DNA from: Capnocytophaga sp. oral taxon 338 str. F0234
GTDB taxonomy: Bacteria > Bacteroidota > Bacteroidia > Flavobacteriales > Flavobacteriaceae
Length of the DNA: 64,000 bases
Assembly (NCBI RefSeq): GCF_000192225.1
Contig: NZ_GL872413.1
Span: 2,012,567 to 2,076,566, forward strand
Reading direction: 5' to 3'
In this document: piece after piece, positions 34,251-44,302 of the stretch
Layout: each line of letters starts with the position of its first letter
Position numbering within the stretch: the first letter of the stretch is position 1
Position numbers and translations under genes: made by a program
Notes under the pieces: generated by a model
Told to the model about the DNA's origin: nothing
What the model saw: the letters and a program-made list of their open reading frames with translations, nothing else
Database searches by the model: none

Positions 34251-36623
34251 CTATCTTAGGTATTTTCTTGCTAATACATTTGTAGATAAGGTAGTGAAAA
34301 GCACGATGCTAATAGAACTGATCGGCATGAGAATTGCCGCTACTACGGGCTCTAAGTTCCCTGTTACGGCAAAGAATGTTCCTATACAATTATATAATAG
34401 GGAGAGTACAAAACTCATCTTGATTACTTGCATGGTCTTCTTGCTTAGGGCGAGAAAGCGTGGAAGTTGCTCTATCTCAGAGGCTTGAAGGATCGCCTCA
34501 CAGGCTGGTGAAAAGGTATTGCTGTTTTCTGCCACGGCGCAACCTACTTGGGCTTGCTTGAGAGCACCTGCATCATTCAGCCCATCACCGAGCATCATCA
34601 CCCGCTTGCCTTCCTTTTGCAATTGCTCTATATAATGGAGCTTATCGGCAGGACTTTGGTTAAAGTGTAGTGATACTTTTGCTGAGAGTTGGCTTTGTAA
34701 GAAGGCTTTTTCTGCCTCAGTATCCCCTGAAAGCAACGCTAAAGTATAGCCCCTGTCCTCCAACTCATGGAAAACGGTAAATATATGTTCCCTATAAGGG
34801 TTCTTAAAGGTATATTTGCCCATTAACTGCCCATTAATACTCACATATACCGCTGTTTCATCTTTGTTTTCCTTACCCGTTACAAACTTAGCCGAGCCTA
34901 TCTTTATACTATCCCCTCCCCATGTAGCTTCCATACCTTTGCCTATCAGTTCTTGATAATGGTCAAGAGGGTGTATATCTACCTGCTTGTAGTATTGGTA
35001 TAGCTGACGAGAAAGAGGATGGTTGGAGTTACGCAATACACTCTTGAGCAAGGAGCGTTGTTGGGCGCTCATCATTTGGCCTTCGTAGGTGATTTCTTGA
35101 GTATTGCTTTGGGTAATAGTACCTGTTTTGTCAAAGATAAGGGTATCTACCTGTGCCATTTGTTCTATAGTCTGGGTATCCTTGAGGTAGAAATGGCGTT
35201 TGCCTAAGAGTCGGAGCATATTTCCCAAGGCAAAAGGGGCTGAAACCGCCAAGGCACAAGGACAAGCGATGATAAGCACCGCTGTAAAGGCATTGAACGC
35301 CTCGGTAGGGGTACCATAGAAAAGCCAAAAGGCTAAGGTTAGGAAGGCAATGAGCAGTACAAAGAAGGTAAAGTACTGGCTGATCCTATCGGTTAGGGTT
35401 TTGATACCTTCGTTTTTATTCTTCTGGAAGGATTCTTGGCTCCATAGCTGGGTGAGGTAGCTCTGGGAAACGGTTTTGGTAGCTTCTATCTCTATAGCCG
35501 CCCCCTTATGTCTGCCCCCTGCAAAGAGTTTGTCCCCGCTGTTCTTCTCCGTCCACTTAGATTCTCCCGTAACAAAACTGTAATCTATCTGCCCTATGCC
35601 ACGAATAAGCACAGCATCTACAGGTATCAGTTCCTCATTGCGAATCAGTAAGCGGTCACCCTCCTTGATATCATATACTTGGATACTCTCTTCCTGCTCT
35701 CCTGTCATACGAGTCACCCCTATCGGAAAATAGCTTTTGTAATCTCGCTCAAAGGAGAGAAAGGAATAGGTGCGTTGCTGAAAGAATTTGCCTATGAGCA
35801 ACAAAAAGACCAAGGAAGCCAAGCTATCAAAGAAACCCTGTCCCCTACCCGATATGATGTCATAAGTACTACGGACAAACATGGTGAGGATACCCAAGGC
35901 CAAGGGAATATCAATGGTCAGAAAACGGTTGCGAATCCCCTTGTAGGCGGAGACAAAATAATCCGTGGCTGCATAGAACATCACAGGTAGGGAGAAAGCA
36001 AACATCAGCCAGCGGAAGAAGTCCTTATACCGATTGAACCAAAATTCGTTGTCTTCAAAGAACCCAGGGAAAGACAACAGTCCAATATTCCCAAAGGCAA
36101 ACCCCGCCACTCCCAACTTGTACAATAGCTGCTTTTGTCCCTTTTTGTCTTTCTTCTGAGAATAATCGTCCAAACTGATATAGGGTGCATAGCCTATTTT
36201 GGAGAGAAGTACTACCAACTCTTTCAGGGTGATCTTATCTTTTAGGTAACTAATTCGTACCGTCTTTTTAGGAAAATCCACTAAGGCATGTATCACACCT
36301 TGGTGTAATTTCTGTAAATTCTCCAATATCCAGATACACGAACTACAGTGAATATGTGGGATATAGAGAGAGACAATTTGGGTGTTCCCCTCGTCAAACT
36401 CTAGGAGCTTGGCCACAATCTGGGGATTGTCCAAGAAATGGTACTTCTCCCCTGCCTCTTCAGGGCGTGCTCCTGGGGTTTGCTCGTAGGTATAATATTT
36501 GTCTAATTTATTGGCTGATAGGATTTCATAGACCGTTTGGCACCCTTGACAACAAAAATATTTGTCGTCAAATACAATGGGGTGCTTAGGATCACAATTA
36601 TTTCCACAGTGATAACAAGTCAT
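34251..36623 (-). CDS. ccoI: Heavy-metal (Cu) P1B-type ATPase, CcoI/FixI-like
   Basis: A 790 aa copper-transporting P-type ATPase, likely loading copper for cbb3 cytochrome oxidase. An N-terminal Cys-rich zinc-ribbon-like part (CYHCGNNC, then FCCQGCQTVYE) precedes an HMA-like domain with CSSC (93-96). About eight membrane helices follow, with the actuator TGES (352-355), CPC ion site (454-456), phosphorylation motif DKTGT (498-502) and MLGDGLND near the end. The N-terminal domain and HCSSC motif are typical of CcoI/CtpA-like pumps rather than CopA. No cco oxidase genes are in the window. Confidence 0.88.
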   Translation of the reverse strand: MTCYHCGNNCDPKHPIVFDDKYFCCQGCQTVYEILSANKLDKYYTYEQTPGARPEEAGEKYHFLDNPQIVAKLLEFDEGNTQIVSLYIPHIHCSSCIWILENLQKLHQGVIHALVDFPKKTVRISYLKDKITLKELVVLLSKIGYAPYISLDDYSQKKDKKGQKQLLYKLGVAGFAFGNIGLLSFPGFFEDNEFWFNRYKDFFRWLMFAFSLPVMFYAATDYFVSAYKGIRNRFLTIDIPLALGILTMFVRSTYDIISGRGQGFFDSLASLVFLLLIGKFFQQRTYSFLSFERDYKSYFPIGVTRMTGEQEESIQVYDIKEGDRLLIRNEELIPVDAVLIRGIGQIDYSFVTGESKWTEKNSGDKLFAGGRHKGAAIEIEATKTVSQSYLTQLWSQESFQKNKNEGIKTLTDRISQYFTFFVLLIAFLTLAFWLFYGTPTEAFNAFTAVLIIACPCALAVSAPFALGNMLRLLGKRHFYLKDTQTIEQMAQVDTLIFDKTGTITQSNTQEITYEGQMMSAQQRSLLKSVLRNSNHPLSRQLYQYYKQVDIHPLDHYQELIGKGMEATWGGDSIKIGSAKFVTGKENKDETAVYVSINGQLMGKYTFKNPYREHIFTVFHELEDRGYTLALLSGDTEAEKAFLQSQLSAKVSLHFNQSPADKLHYIEQLQKEGKRVMMLGDGLNDAGALKQAQVGCAVAENSNTFSPACEAILQASEIEQLPRFLALSKKTMQVIKMSFVLSLLYNCIGTFFAVTGNLEPVVAAILMPISSISIVLFTTLSTNVLARKYLR

Positions 36624-36627
36624 AATT

Positions 36628-36701
36628 AGTGAATAGTGAAAAGTGAATAACGAACAGTGCTATAGTCTGACTACTGACTACTACCTACTGACCGCTGACC
36701 T
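36628..36701. repeat. Two blocks of five heptamer repeats
   Basis: Positions 36628-36662 are five heptamers: AGTGAAT, AGTGAAA, AGTGAAT, AACGAAC, AGTGCTA. After TAGT, positions 36667-36701 are five more: CTGACTA, CTGACTA, CTACCTA, CTGACCG, CTGACCT. The second block extends into the 3' end of the flippase-like gene and encodes its last residues. The array resembles short tandemly repeated repetitive (STRR) heptamers. Confidence 0.75.
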
Positions 36702-37663
36702 CTATTGATGAGGGGTAAAAGTAAAAAGGACAATCCTCCAAAAAGGACAATCATCAGGAACTGGGCGATCCATATCACCCAGCCCAAGGCTGTACCTATG
36801 GTCTCGGCTACGCCAAAAAGCAATAACACTTTGGCGATAAAGAGCGGATAAGCACCTAAGCCTCCGTTGGTAAAGACAATAGCAAAACTCCCTATTACAA
36901 AAGCGGTAAGTACTTGTATCAGTGAGAGATCCTTAGTTTGCTCCATGGAAAAAAACACTACATAGAACATCAAAAAATACATAAGCCAAATAAATAGGGT
37001 ATGGGCTATAAACTGCCATTTCTTTTTCAGATGGACTATAGAGAAAATTCCTTCCTTGATGCCTGAAAGCATTTTACGGATTTTCTGCGCTATGGAAGAG
37101 GTAGAGCGGTAAATCCAATAAAGAAAGGCTACAAACACAAGTCCCAAGACCAAGAGTATCACTATGATATAGGAAAAAGTAAAATAGCTTTCTAAAAAGT
37201 GCCATACCAGATCAAACTGAAAGACAAAGACAATGGCAATAAATAGTAGCAAGATACACATGTCTATCACTCGTTCGGTAAGGATTGTTCCGAAAGCCTT
37301 GTCAAAGGGGACTTTGTCATAGCGATTGATAAGCAAAGCACGAGAGACTTCCCCCGAACGTGGTACGGTAAGATTGAGCAAATACCCGATAAATACAGCC
37401 AAAACCAAGTTGTATCGCTTAGGGAAATAGTGCATAGAGGCCAAGGTATATTGCCAACGTATACCTCGTGATACATGACTTAAGAAGCCCATCGCTACCG
37501 AGAGCCATAGAAAGGAATAATCTGCCCTAAGGAATTGCTCCTTGATCAGCGATAGCTCCTCTGCGCTGAATTGGGCAAAGGCATACCAACACAGAAATAG
37601 CCCCAATAGCAAGGGGAGCACCAGTTGTAGGGTTTTCTTTAGGTAGTTTTTGCTTGTCGCCAT
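36671..37663 (-). CDS. Flippase-like membrane protein (LPG synthase transmembrane domain family)
   Basis: A 330 aa polytopic protein of the UPF0104/lysylphosphatidylglycerol-synthase TM family, with about eight helices. Typical features are LSVAMGFLSHVSRGIRW near residue 55, LNLTVPRSGEVSRALLI near 92-108 and FTNGGLGAYPLFIAKVL near 260. It lacks a catalytic aminoacyl-transfer domain, so a lipid-flipping role is plausible but inferred. The final residues (QRSVGSSQ) are encoded by heptamer repeat DNA. Confidence 0.8.
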   Translation of the reverse strand: MATSKNYLKKTLQLVLPLLLGLFLCWYAFAQFSAEELSLIKEQFLRADYSFLWLSVAMGFLSHVSRGIRWQYTLASMHYFPKRYNLVLAVFIGYLLNLTVPRSGEVSRALLINRYDKVPFDKAFGTILTERVIDMCILLLFIAIVFVFQFDLVWHFLESYFTFSYIIVILLVLGLVFVAFLYWIYRSTSSIAQKIRKMLSGIKEGIFSIVHLKKKWQFIAHTLFIWLMYFLMFYVVFFSMEQTKDLSLIQVLTAFVIGSFAIVFTNGGLGAYPLFIAKVLLLFGVAETIGTALGWVIWIAQFLMIVLFGGLSFLLLPLINRGQRSVGSSQ

Positions 37664-37700
37664 GACATATAAGTTTTGGGCGACAAAGGTAGTGAATTAT

Positions 37701-38861
37701 TTACAAATAGGTAGTTATAAGTACCAAAGTTTGTAGTAACCAATCTTGTGGGATTTTCTCCTGTTCCAAACGGAGATTTTCGGTTTTAACCCTTTCATAA
37801 AGAGCTTTTTCCTCAGGGGTAAGCCTCAGTTCCACCGTAATAGGCGAAGGAGTGCCCTCGTATGCCTCATAGAAATGCTCAAATGTAGCCTCGTCCATAA
37901 GAAAACTCTCTACTGAAGGGAAATAAGTACGAAATTGGGAGAGAATTTCAAAGCCTTGAGCATCTATATCCCCCCAATAGTAGAGCTTTTTAGTGGCAAG
38001 CCAGCTGGCTTCCTTAAGTGCAGCCACCCCATAGCCACTCCCAAAAATAGCGATACTCCTCTCCATAGCTGGAAAAGCAAGGGTGGTATAGAGCGATGTT
38101 TTGTTCTCTACAATCCAAATACGCTCTACAGGGATATCCAAACGATTGAAGTGAGAAATAGGAATGGCCATATCATCTATTCCTTGAAAATAGGCATCAG
38201 CTATATCCTGATCCAAGATACGAAAACGTACCAATGGCTCTTTGTCCTTGAGGTGAAAGCGTTGTTCAAAGTGGGTAGCTCCCGCCTCAAGAGTATCAGC
38301 CAGCAGTATATTGAGCAATTCCTGAAGTATGCCCTTGTGTTGCTCTACAAACTTGGTGTGTACCGCTATGGGTAGTTCTCTAATATAGCAATTAGGATGA
38401 GGATTTTCTTTAAAATAGCTACAGACCTTCAGAATATCCGTCCATTCTGTCTCATATTGCACTACTTTCTTTGGATTCTTCTGTATCCATGGGGTTAGTT
38501 GAGGAAAAATTGAGGTAATAAGGGCTATATTTTCTCTGAATTTGGCAACTTCCTTTTCTTTGGAAAGGAATCGAAGGAAATCCTCTTCCGTCCCAAAGTA
38601 GATACTCACAGGTATATCCTGCTCACCTAAGTACTTGGTACGTGTTCTCTTATAATCCACGGTATAGCCAAAGCCTTTGTGTGATTTGGCCTGACTGTTA
38701 AGGCTTTCTATTTGGTGAGCAAAATCCGAAAAATCATTCTTGGTATAGGTCTTATCCCCCCGTATCTCAATAGGTGTAAAAGGAATATCAGCCGCTATAT
38801 CAGAGAGATAAGGCAGATACTTTTGGGTGGCTTTTTTACGTATTTCCTCAGGGATTATCAT
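37701..38861 (-). CDS. jetD: Wadjet nuclease subunit JetD (DUF3322/DUF2220)
   Basis: A 386 aa TOPRIM-type endonuclease subunit of the Wadjet plasmid-defence system, which cleaves circular DNA extruded by the JetABC motor. The N-terminal part is DUF3322-like. The C-terminal DUF2220 TOPRIM domain shows a catalytic Glu in IVENKT (E252) and GDIDAQGF with D298 and D300. Its ATG overlaps the jetC stop by 4 bases. All expected motifs are intact. Confidence 0.9.
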   Translation of the reverse strand: MIIPEEIRKKATQKYLPYLSDIAADIPFTPIEIRGDKTYTKNDFSDFAHQIESLNSQAKSHKGFGYTVDYKRTRTKYLGEQDIPVSIYFGTEEDFLRFLSKEKEVAKFRENIALITSIFPQLTPWIQKNPKKVVQYETEWTDILKVCSYFKENPHPNCYIRELPIAVHTKFVEQHKGILQELLNILLADTLEAGATHFEQRFHLKDKEPLVRFRILDQDIADAYFQGIDDMAIPISHFNRLDIPVERIWIVENKTSLYTTLAFPAMERSIAIFGSGYGVAALKEASWLATKKLYYWGDIDAQGFEILSQFRTYFPSVESFLMDEATFEHFYEAYEGTPSPITVELRLTPEEKALYERVKTENLRLEQEKIPQDWLLQTLVLITTYL

Positions 38862-41800
38862 GATTGAAAGTATTTTTCCCGTTCAGCCTTGAATTGTTCT
38901 ATAGGCATATTGATCAAGTGTGAGGTCTTATTCTTGGCACGAGAGACAAAATGTACAAAAGCAATATCATTCTCCACTATATGAATATTATCACTAGGAG
39001 TTACCACCAGCAATTGCAGGTGTAGCTGGCGACAGAGGGTGATGAGGTAGTATGCACGCTCCTCGTCCTGTGCTTTAAAGGCCTCATCTATAGCGATAAA
39101 GCGGAAAGAATTACCCTGCATTCCGTCCTTGAGCATACCAAACTGATAGGCCAAGGCAGAACCCAAAATTGTATAAGTGAGCTGTGCCTTCTCCCCACCT
39201 GAGAGCTGCCCCATACGCTCGTAAGTTTTGGCCTTAGTGCCCGTCTCTCTAAAAGATTCCTCAGCTTTATAGCTAAACCACTGGCGTACATCCAGTACCC
39301 TCTTGCGCCAAGTTTCATTTTCTAACCGCTTGATGAAGGGGGCTATATGTTGTTCAAAGTGCAATCTACGGCCATCTTCTTGGTTAGAAAACTCATTGAT
39401 ATTGACCCTTGCACGCCTGAGTAAATCCTTAAATTCGGCAACATCTTTGCTTTCTCTTTGGAAATGTACCAGCTGTATATAAGTATCGGGCTGGGTATTG
39501 AAGTTTATTTCTTTGAGTGATTCATTGAGCTGACGAATATTTTCTCGTATCTCTTCTGCCCAACTGTCAAAGAAAGTAGCAAAACTTCCCATTTTGTGAA
39601 TGGTCGTCTCATGTAGGTAGTCTCGGAACTTTTTTTCATACTTAGGTAGGTTATCCTTCTTAAGTTTGTCCAAATAATGCTGGTACTCTGTCAAAAGTAC
39701 GGGGTCTGTTTTTTCAGGCAATGGATACACATCGGCTGCCCAATCCTTGAATTTCTCTATAATTGCGGCTGGTGGGTTCCTGAACTTAGCAGTCGCTCTG
39801 GTGATCTCCATTTCTTTCTTATTAATCAATTGCTTATTCTGCTCTATTTGCTTGGCGAGTTCTGAGGCAAAGGCTTGCCTATATGTCTCTATATTAGCAT
39901 AAGACAACTCCAACAAATGAGAATATTTGTCCACAAACAACGCTGTATCCACCTCTGGGTTTGTTTCCAAAATATCCTGATGTTGTTGCTTCTTCTCTGT
40001 AATATTAGTTATTGCCTGTTCTATGACGAACTCTTTTTTCTCCTCTTCCTTGATCGTTGCTTTAAGAGCAGCTTGCTCTTCTTTGACCTTCCTAAGTTGT
40101 TCTCCAAGTGCTTTGATGCGATTGTTCGTCTGCTCCAATTGGTCTATAGCCGTCTCTAATTCTTGAATTTTCAGGGCATAGACCTGCCAGTTGATAGTGT
40201 CAAACTTGGTGAATTTATCGTTTAAGTTACTAATAATAAATTGCCTGCTCCTGAGCTCCTCTCTCTTGAGTTGTAACGTCTTCAGAGTAGTGTCATTCTT
40301 CTTTTTTGTCTCCTGTAGGCGCACAAGTTCCTTGGAGAGTTCGCTGAGCTTCTCCTTATTGTCCCAACCCAAGACATAATTACTACGCTTTGCCATAGCC
40401 TCTCTGTCGTCCTTTTCATGCTTGCCCTTGCGATACTTTACCAACCCTTTGGGTGTGAGTGCCATTTCAACAAATTGTTCAAATTCGCTCAATTCCTCCA
40501 CACAGACAAAGTTATGCTGGTTCTCTATAAGATATTCGACCCATAGGGAATAAGGATGCTTAGGCTTTATCTCTATCTTATTTATCAGCAGTCGCTGTTC
40601 CTTTTGTGGCATTTGGAATATTTTAGGAGCAGGCTGCTCATACTTATAGTAGCGGATACGTCCTTTGAGGTTGTGTGTATTGACATACGCATTGACCTTA
40701 GAATAGAATTTAGGAGGCACCACTAAGTGCAGAGCAGTTTGGTGCAGAACTTTCTCTATGACATACTCCCAAGCACTTTCTGCTTCTTTTACCCTTATAA
40801 GCTCGCCAATAAAAGGGATTTCCTCCTTAGTAGCCCCTACTGCTAAGAGGATTTCGTCTCGTATAGTTGCCTCTCGACCCGAAATATTATTCTTATTTTT
40901 GCGCAACATGTCTATATTTTCTCTCAAAGCGTCCATCTGCTGGGCTATTTCCTCATTTTCGTTGGTCAGTTTTCGGATATTATCCTCTTGTAACAGCTCC
41001 TCTGTATGGACTCCCTTGAATAAAAGCTGAGCTTCTGTTCTGTTTGTCTTAAAAGTCTCCTCATCAGGATCTGTCATTAGCCCCAAAGAAGCTACAATCT
41101 TGTTATATTGCTCAGCATTACTCATACGTTCCTCCTTGGCCGATAGGTTTTCTCGCTTTTCTTTCTTGAGCATTTCTATCTGCTTACCCACTGCATCATT
41201 GCAAATATCTTGTTCTAAATCTGCGTACCTAACACTTAGGGCTTCTGCTTCTTTTTGCAGTGTAGCATTGCGCTGCCTTACTTCTTCCAAAAGAGCTGTT
41301 TGTTCAGCTATCTCGTCTGTGGCGAGACTTACATACTTTTTGGCGAACCCATACACACTCTCGGATTGTAGCTGTACTAGCTCCTTGCCCTGCTGGGTGG
41401 CTTGTTGTAAGGCTTCTATATCCTGACAGATAGGGGTGAGCCATTCCACTTGTAGTTTGGCTTTTTCTATATTATCATTAGCCTCTGTCAGGGTAAAGAA
41501 GCTCGTTCTGAGTTCTTTGTATGTCTCTTCTGTATTTCGCTCCTCCAGCATATGGGTAGAGATGAAGTCGTCCAAATCGTCCAAGACCTTCACCCCTACC
41601 ATTTGGTTAAATAAGGAAAAAGCATTCTCCGAACGCATACCAAAGAGAGAGCACATAGCACTCTGATAGTCCTTAGGTCCAGAGAAAAACTCCACTTGCT
41701 TACGCTTGGATTTGTCATAGTTATACTTAGCATCCAACAGCTTTTTCCAGTCTCCTCCGCTATCAAACTTAGGAAAGTCTTTAGCAATTTCCAATTGAAG

Positions 41801-42256
41801 ATGGGCTATGCCATAATTTTTTTTAAGCTCTGTTCCACTGAACCAACGCAGTTGAAACAGTGTTACTGTCTGCTGGGTAGTACTTGAGAAAGAAGCTAAT
41901 ATGATAGAGTAAGTATTCTGCTTCTCCCTAAGCATTTGGGTTGTTGTGGAGGAAGAACCTTCCTTGAGTATATTTCCATAGTAGCCTAATACATAGGACT
42001 CTTCGGTACGATCTCCTCGCCTTTCTACCCCCGAAGATTGGTTATAGAATCGCTTGTTGTGCATGGGCACCAGAAGGGTCAGGAGCGCATCTATGAAAGT
42101 ACTTTTCCCAGATGCATTAGCGCCCGTGAGCAAGGAATTGTTCCCTTGGGGGGCTATCCTTACAATTTCCTTGTGGAAAGTCCCCCAGTTGAGTACCTCC
42201 ATATATTGCAGCCGAAAACCTGCTGTATCTGAATTGGTGCTAAATAGTTCCCACAT
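38858..42256 (-). CDS. jetC: Wadjet SMC-like ATPase subunit JetC
   Basis: An 1132 aa SMC/MukB-like ATPase, the DNA loop-extruding motor of Wadjet. The Walker A motif GANASGKS is at residues 45-52. Two long coiled-coil arms (about 280-480 and 650-800) flank a hinge-like region, and the C-terminal head contains the ABC signature LSGGEKAQL and Walker B FIAIDEAFKAQDEERA. Its start overlaps jetB by 17 bases. The residues needed for ATP hydrolysis are visible. Confidence 0.92.
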   Translation of the reverse strand: MWELFSTNSDTAGFRLQYMEVLNWGTFHKEIVRIAPQGNNSLLTGANASGKSTFIDALLTLLVPMHNKRFYNQSSGVERRGDRTEESYVLGYYGNILKEGSSSTTTQMLREKQNTYSIILASFSSTTQQTVTLFQLRWFSGTELKKNYGIAHLQLEIAKDFPKFDSGGDWKKLLDAKYNYDKSKRKQVEFFSGPKDYQSAMCSLFGMRSENAFSLFNQMVGVKVLDDLDDFISTHMLEERNTEETYKELRTSFFTLTEANDNIEKAKLQVEWLTPICQDIEALQQATQQGKELVQLQSESVYGFAKKYVSLATDEIAEQTALLEEVRQRNATLQKEAEALSVRYADLEQDICNDAVGKQIEMLKKEKRENLSAKEERMSNAEQYNKIVASLGLMTDPDEETFKTNRTEAQLLFKGVHTEELLQEDNIRKLTNENEEIAQQMDALRENIDMLRKNKNNISGREATIRDEILLAVGATKEEIPFIGELIRVKEAESAWEYVIEKVLHQTALHLVVPPKFYSKVNAYVNTHNLKGRIRYYKYEQPAPKIFQMPQKEQRLLINKIEIKPKHPYSLWVEYLIENQHNFVCVEELSEFEQFVEMALTPKGLVKYRKGKHEKDDREAMAKRSNYVLGWDNKEKLSELSKELVRLQETKKKNDTTLKTLQLKREELRSRQFIISNLNDKFTKFDTINWQVYALKIQELETAIDQLEQTNNRIKALGEQLRKVKEEQAALKATIKEEEKKEFVIEQAITNITEKKQQHQDILETNPEVDTALFVDKYSHLLELSYANIETYRQAFASELAKQIEQNKQLINKKEMEITRATAKFRNPPAAIIEKFKDWAADVYPLPEKTDPVLLTEYQHYLDKLKKDNLPKYEKKFRDYLHETTIHKMGSFATFFDSWAEEIRENIRQLNESLKEINFNTQPDTYIQLVHFQRESKDVAEFKDLLRRARVNINEFSNQEDGRRLHFEQHIAPFIKRLENETWRKRVLDVRQWFSYKAEESFRETGTKAKTYERMGQLSGGEKAQLTYTILGSALAYQFGMLKDGMQGNSFRFIAIDEAFKAQDEERAYYLITLCRQLHLQLLVVTPSDNIHIVENDIAFVHFVSRAKNKTSHLINMPIEQFKAEREKYFQS

Positions 42257-42818
42257 AGCCCGATAATTTTTGTTTAAACTCCTCCAGTATATCCAAGGTA
42301 ATCTTTTGCTTTATGATTCTATGTATCTGGTAACGTGTGTCTTCCTTAGAATTGACTCTTTTAAGGAAGCCCCAATCCTCTATATCCTTGATACACTTGT
42401 CTATATCCTTTGAGAACTTTACCTTGTTATAGCCCTCTTGAAGAAAAAGACTCACCTCTTCCTTGATCTCGGAATGGGAGATAATTTTTTCAAAAGATTG
42501 AAAATCAGTAGGATTGTTATCAAAATCCTCTAATAGTTGCCTGAGTACCACCAGTACTACAGAGTTCTCAAACCCCATAGAGAGTCTTCTGACTAAGCCT
42601 AAGGTATTACCCTGTTCGTCCTCCAATTGTTTTACAAAAGCAAATCCTTCCTCTTTTCTTACAACCAATTCCAAACCTATGGTCTGTATATAATCTTGTA
42701 TTTCTGTCTGATAAAAAAGAATATCCTCCCATACCTCTGATTCCTTATCAACAGTTCCTTTGAGCAATTTGACAATTGCTTGGCTGTAGTTTTCTCTTAC
42801 TTCTTCTAACTTTTTCAT
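42240..42818 (-). CDS. jetB: Wadjet MukE-like subunit JetB (DUF4194)
   Basis: A 192 aa winged-helix (MukE/kleisin-associated) protein with DUF4194 features, such as EDEQGNTLGLVRRLSMGFE and the DTRYQIHRIIKQKI end. It bridges the JetA kleisin to the motor. The start overlaps the jetA stop by 4 bases and the end overlaps the jetC start, as in typical four-gene Wadjet operons. Confidence 0.88.
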   Translation of the reverse strand: MKKLEEVRENYSQAIVKLLKGTVDKESEVWEDILFYQTEIQDYIQTIGLELVVRKEEGFAFVKQLEDEQGNTLGLVRRLSMGFENSVVLVVLRQLLEDFDNNPTDFQSFEKIISHSEIKEEVSLFLQEGYNKVKFSKDIDKCIKDIEDWGFLKRVNSKEDTRYQIHRIIKQKITLDILEEFKQKLSGYVGTI

Positions 42819-44272
42819 AATGAGATAATTATTTCAGGGAATTGGATCCGTTTTTGGTTAGGGATATCAAAGATAATATCCTGCATTTTTCCCTCATTAA
42901 TCACATGTTTGTATTCGGTGGCTACACTAAAATAGGCTATAAGCTCCGTCAAGCCTTTCTTTAGTCCTCCTTGTGCATTGATAAGCTCTGTCAAAGAAAC
43001 TTGTCCTCGCTGCTGTAGTACAGAGCAGATATTTTCTCTCAGGATCTCTTTATCTATAATCTTATCTGAAAATAGCTTACCGAGTTGTGTCACATCAGAA
43101 AGGGTAGTATCTGCATTTTCAAAGCGCTCTTTGTAAGTTCCTTGTTCTTTCTTTTGGTAGGTAAGTCGCCTGTCAAAAGGGATTCGAATATAAACATCTC
43201 TCTCTATTTCAAAGGACACGTCGGGTTTCAACTGTCTTCTGCTCAGACTTATGAGATAGTCCTTAATCTCTCTTATAGTCTGTTTGGTAGCTTGGTTATC
43301 TATGGTATCATTTTCTCGAATGATACGGCTGAGCTTCTCGGCCATTTTGTCATTAGCCTTATCTACGCGCCTGCTCAAGAGGTATAAGTGTCCTCTCATT
43401 CCCTTTAGGAAATAATCTCTTATGGGAATATCCTTTTCCTGTAGAGTTTCATAAAGTTTCTTGGTTAGGAATTCCCATTCCTCTTGCAACTGTCGGCTGA
43501 CCAAAAACGCAAAGAAGGCATAAAAACTTTTTCCTTGTGGGCTATTCTTGAGCTGGTCTAAGGCATCAAAGGTAAATTCCAATATGGCATCCTTGGTCTG
43601 CTCTCCCGAATGCTTCTGATAGATTTCCTTGGTAATTTCCTTGAAATTATCCTCCACCTCCTTGAAGTCCGATAGCAGTTCCTTAGCCTGCTGAGTGAGC
43701 TGGTTAAAGCGGGGAACTATCTGATATTCCTCATATACCTGCACCTCTTCCCCTCGCTTGAGCTTATCTATCTGCTCCTGTAGTGCATCTCTGCGCCGCT
43801 CCAGCAACAGAAGACGCTCCTGCCTGTCCTCATTGGTAAATTCCACCAATTCCTTGAGCTGATGAAAGATACTACTGAACTTGGATTCTGTCCCTATATA
43901 CTCCTCCTTCTTCAGAGACGAAAGCCAATCAATTACCTTAACCGAATGGGAGGAAAGTTCATAATACACCTCCCCCTGCTCATCCTGATAATTAGTCAAA
44001 AAGCCTTTACTGAGCCAATTGCGTACATAATTCTTTGCCTTTTCTTCAAAAAGCACCTCAAAGGTAACCTCACTTTCCTCCTCTTCCAAGTGTTGGGTTT
44101 CAATAAAGTCTGATAACTGCTGAAAAAGCACCTCTTGAGCCAGTACCTTATGATCTTCCGTAAAGGTCTCTATGAAAAAAGTAAGCATAGGCACCCTATT
44201 CTTAGACTTGAGCAACTCCACACTGGGAGAGGTCATAAGTATATCTATTAGTTGTTGGGTAGGGCTTTCCAT
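42815..44272 (-). CDS. jetA: Wadjet MukF/kleisin-like subunit JetA (DUF3375)
   Basis: A 485 aa kleisin-like subunit. DUF3375 pairing with DUF4194, an SMC-like ATPase and DUF3322/DUF2220 points to a type I Wadjet arrangement. The protein has winged-helix-like ends and a helical or coiled-coil middle (LLLLERRRDALQEQIDKLKRG). ATG 44272 is preferred to a TTG three codons upstream. A -7 promoter motif lies about 30 bases before it. Confidence 0.88.
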   Translation of the reverse strand: MESPTQQLIDILMTSPSVELLKSKNRVPMLTFFIETFTEDHKVLAQEVLFQQLSDFIETQHLEEEESEVTFEVLFEEKAKNYVRNWLSKGFLTNYQDEQGEVYYELSSHSVKVIDWLSSLKKEEYIGTESKFSSIFHQLKELVEFTNEDRQERLLLLERRRDALQEQIDKLKRGEEVQVYEEYQIVPRFNQLTQQAKELLSDFKEVEDNFKEITKEIYQKHSGEQTKDAILEFTFDALDQLKNSPQGKSFYAFFAFLVSRQLQEEWEFLTKKLYETLQEKDIPIRDYFLKGMRGHLYLLSRRVDKANDKMAEKLSRIIRENDTIDNQATKQTIREIKDYLISLSRRQLKPDVSFEIERDVYIRIPFDRRLTYQKKEQGTYKERFENADTTLSDVTQLGKLFSDKIIDKEILRENICSVLQQRGQVSLTELINAQGGLKKGLTELIAYFSVATEYKHVINEGKMQDIIFDIPNQKRIQFPEIIISL

Positions 44273-44302
44273 TTTTAGCAATAATTAGCTCGTTATCAGT
44301 GG

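Noticed and set aside
36628-36701. Possible CRISPR array
   Set aside because: The units are 7 bases long without spacers, and no cas genes are present, so these are simple heptamer repeats.
40191-41787. Several open frames opposite jetC
   Set aside because: They are shadows of the coiled-coil coding sequence, low in complexity (Ser/Leu-rich), without promoters or family motifs.
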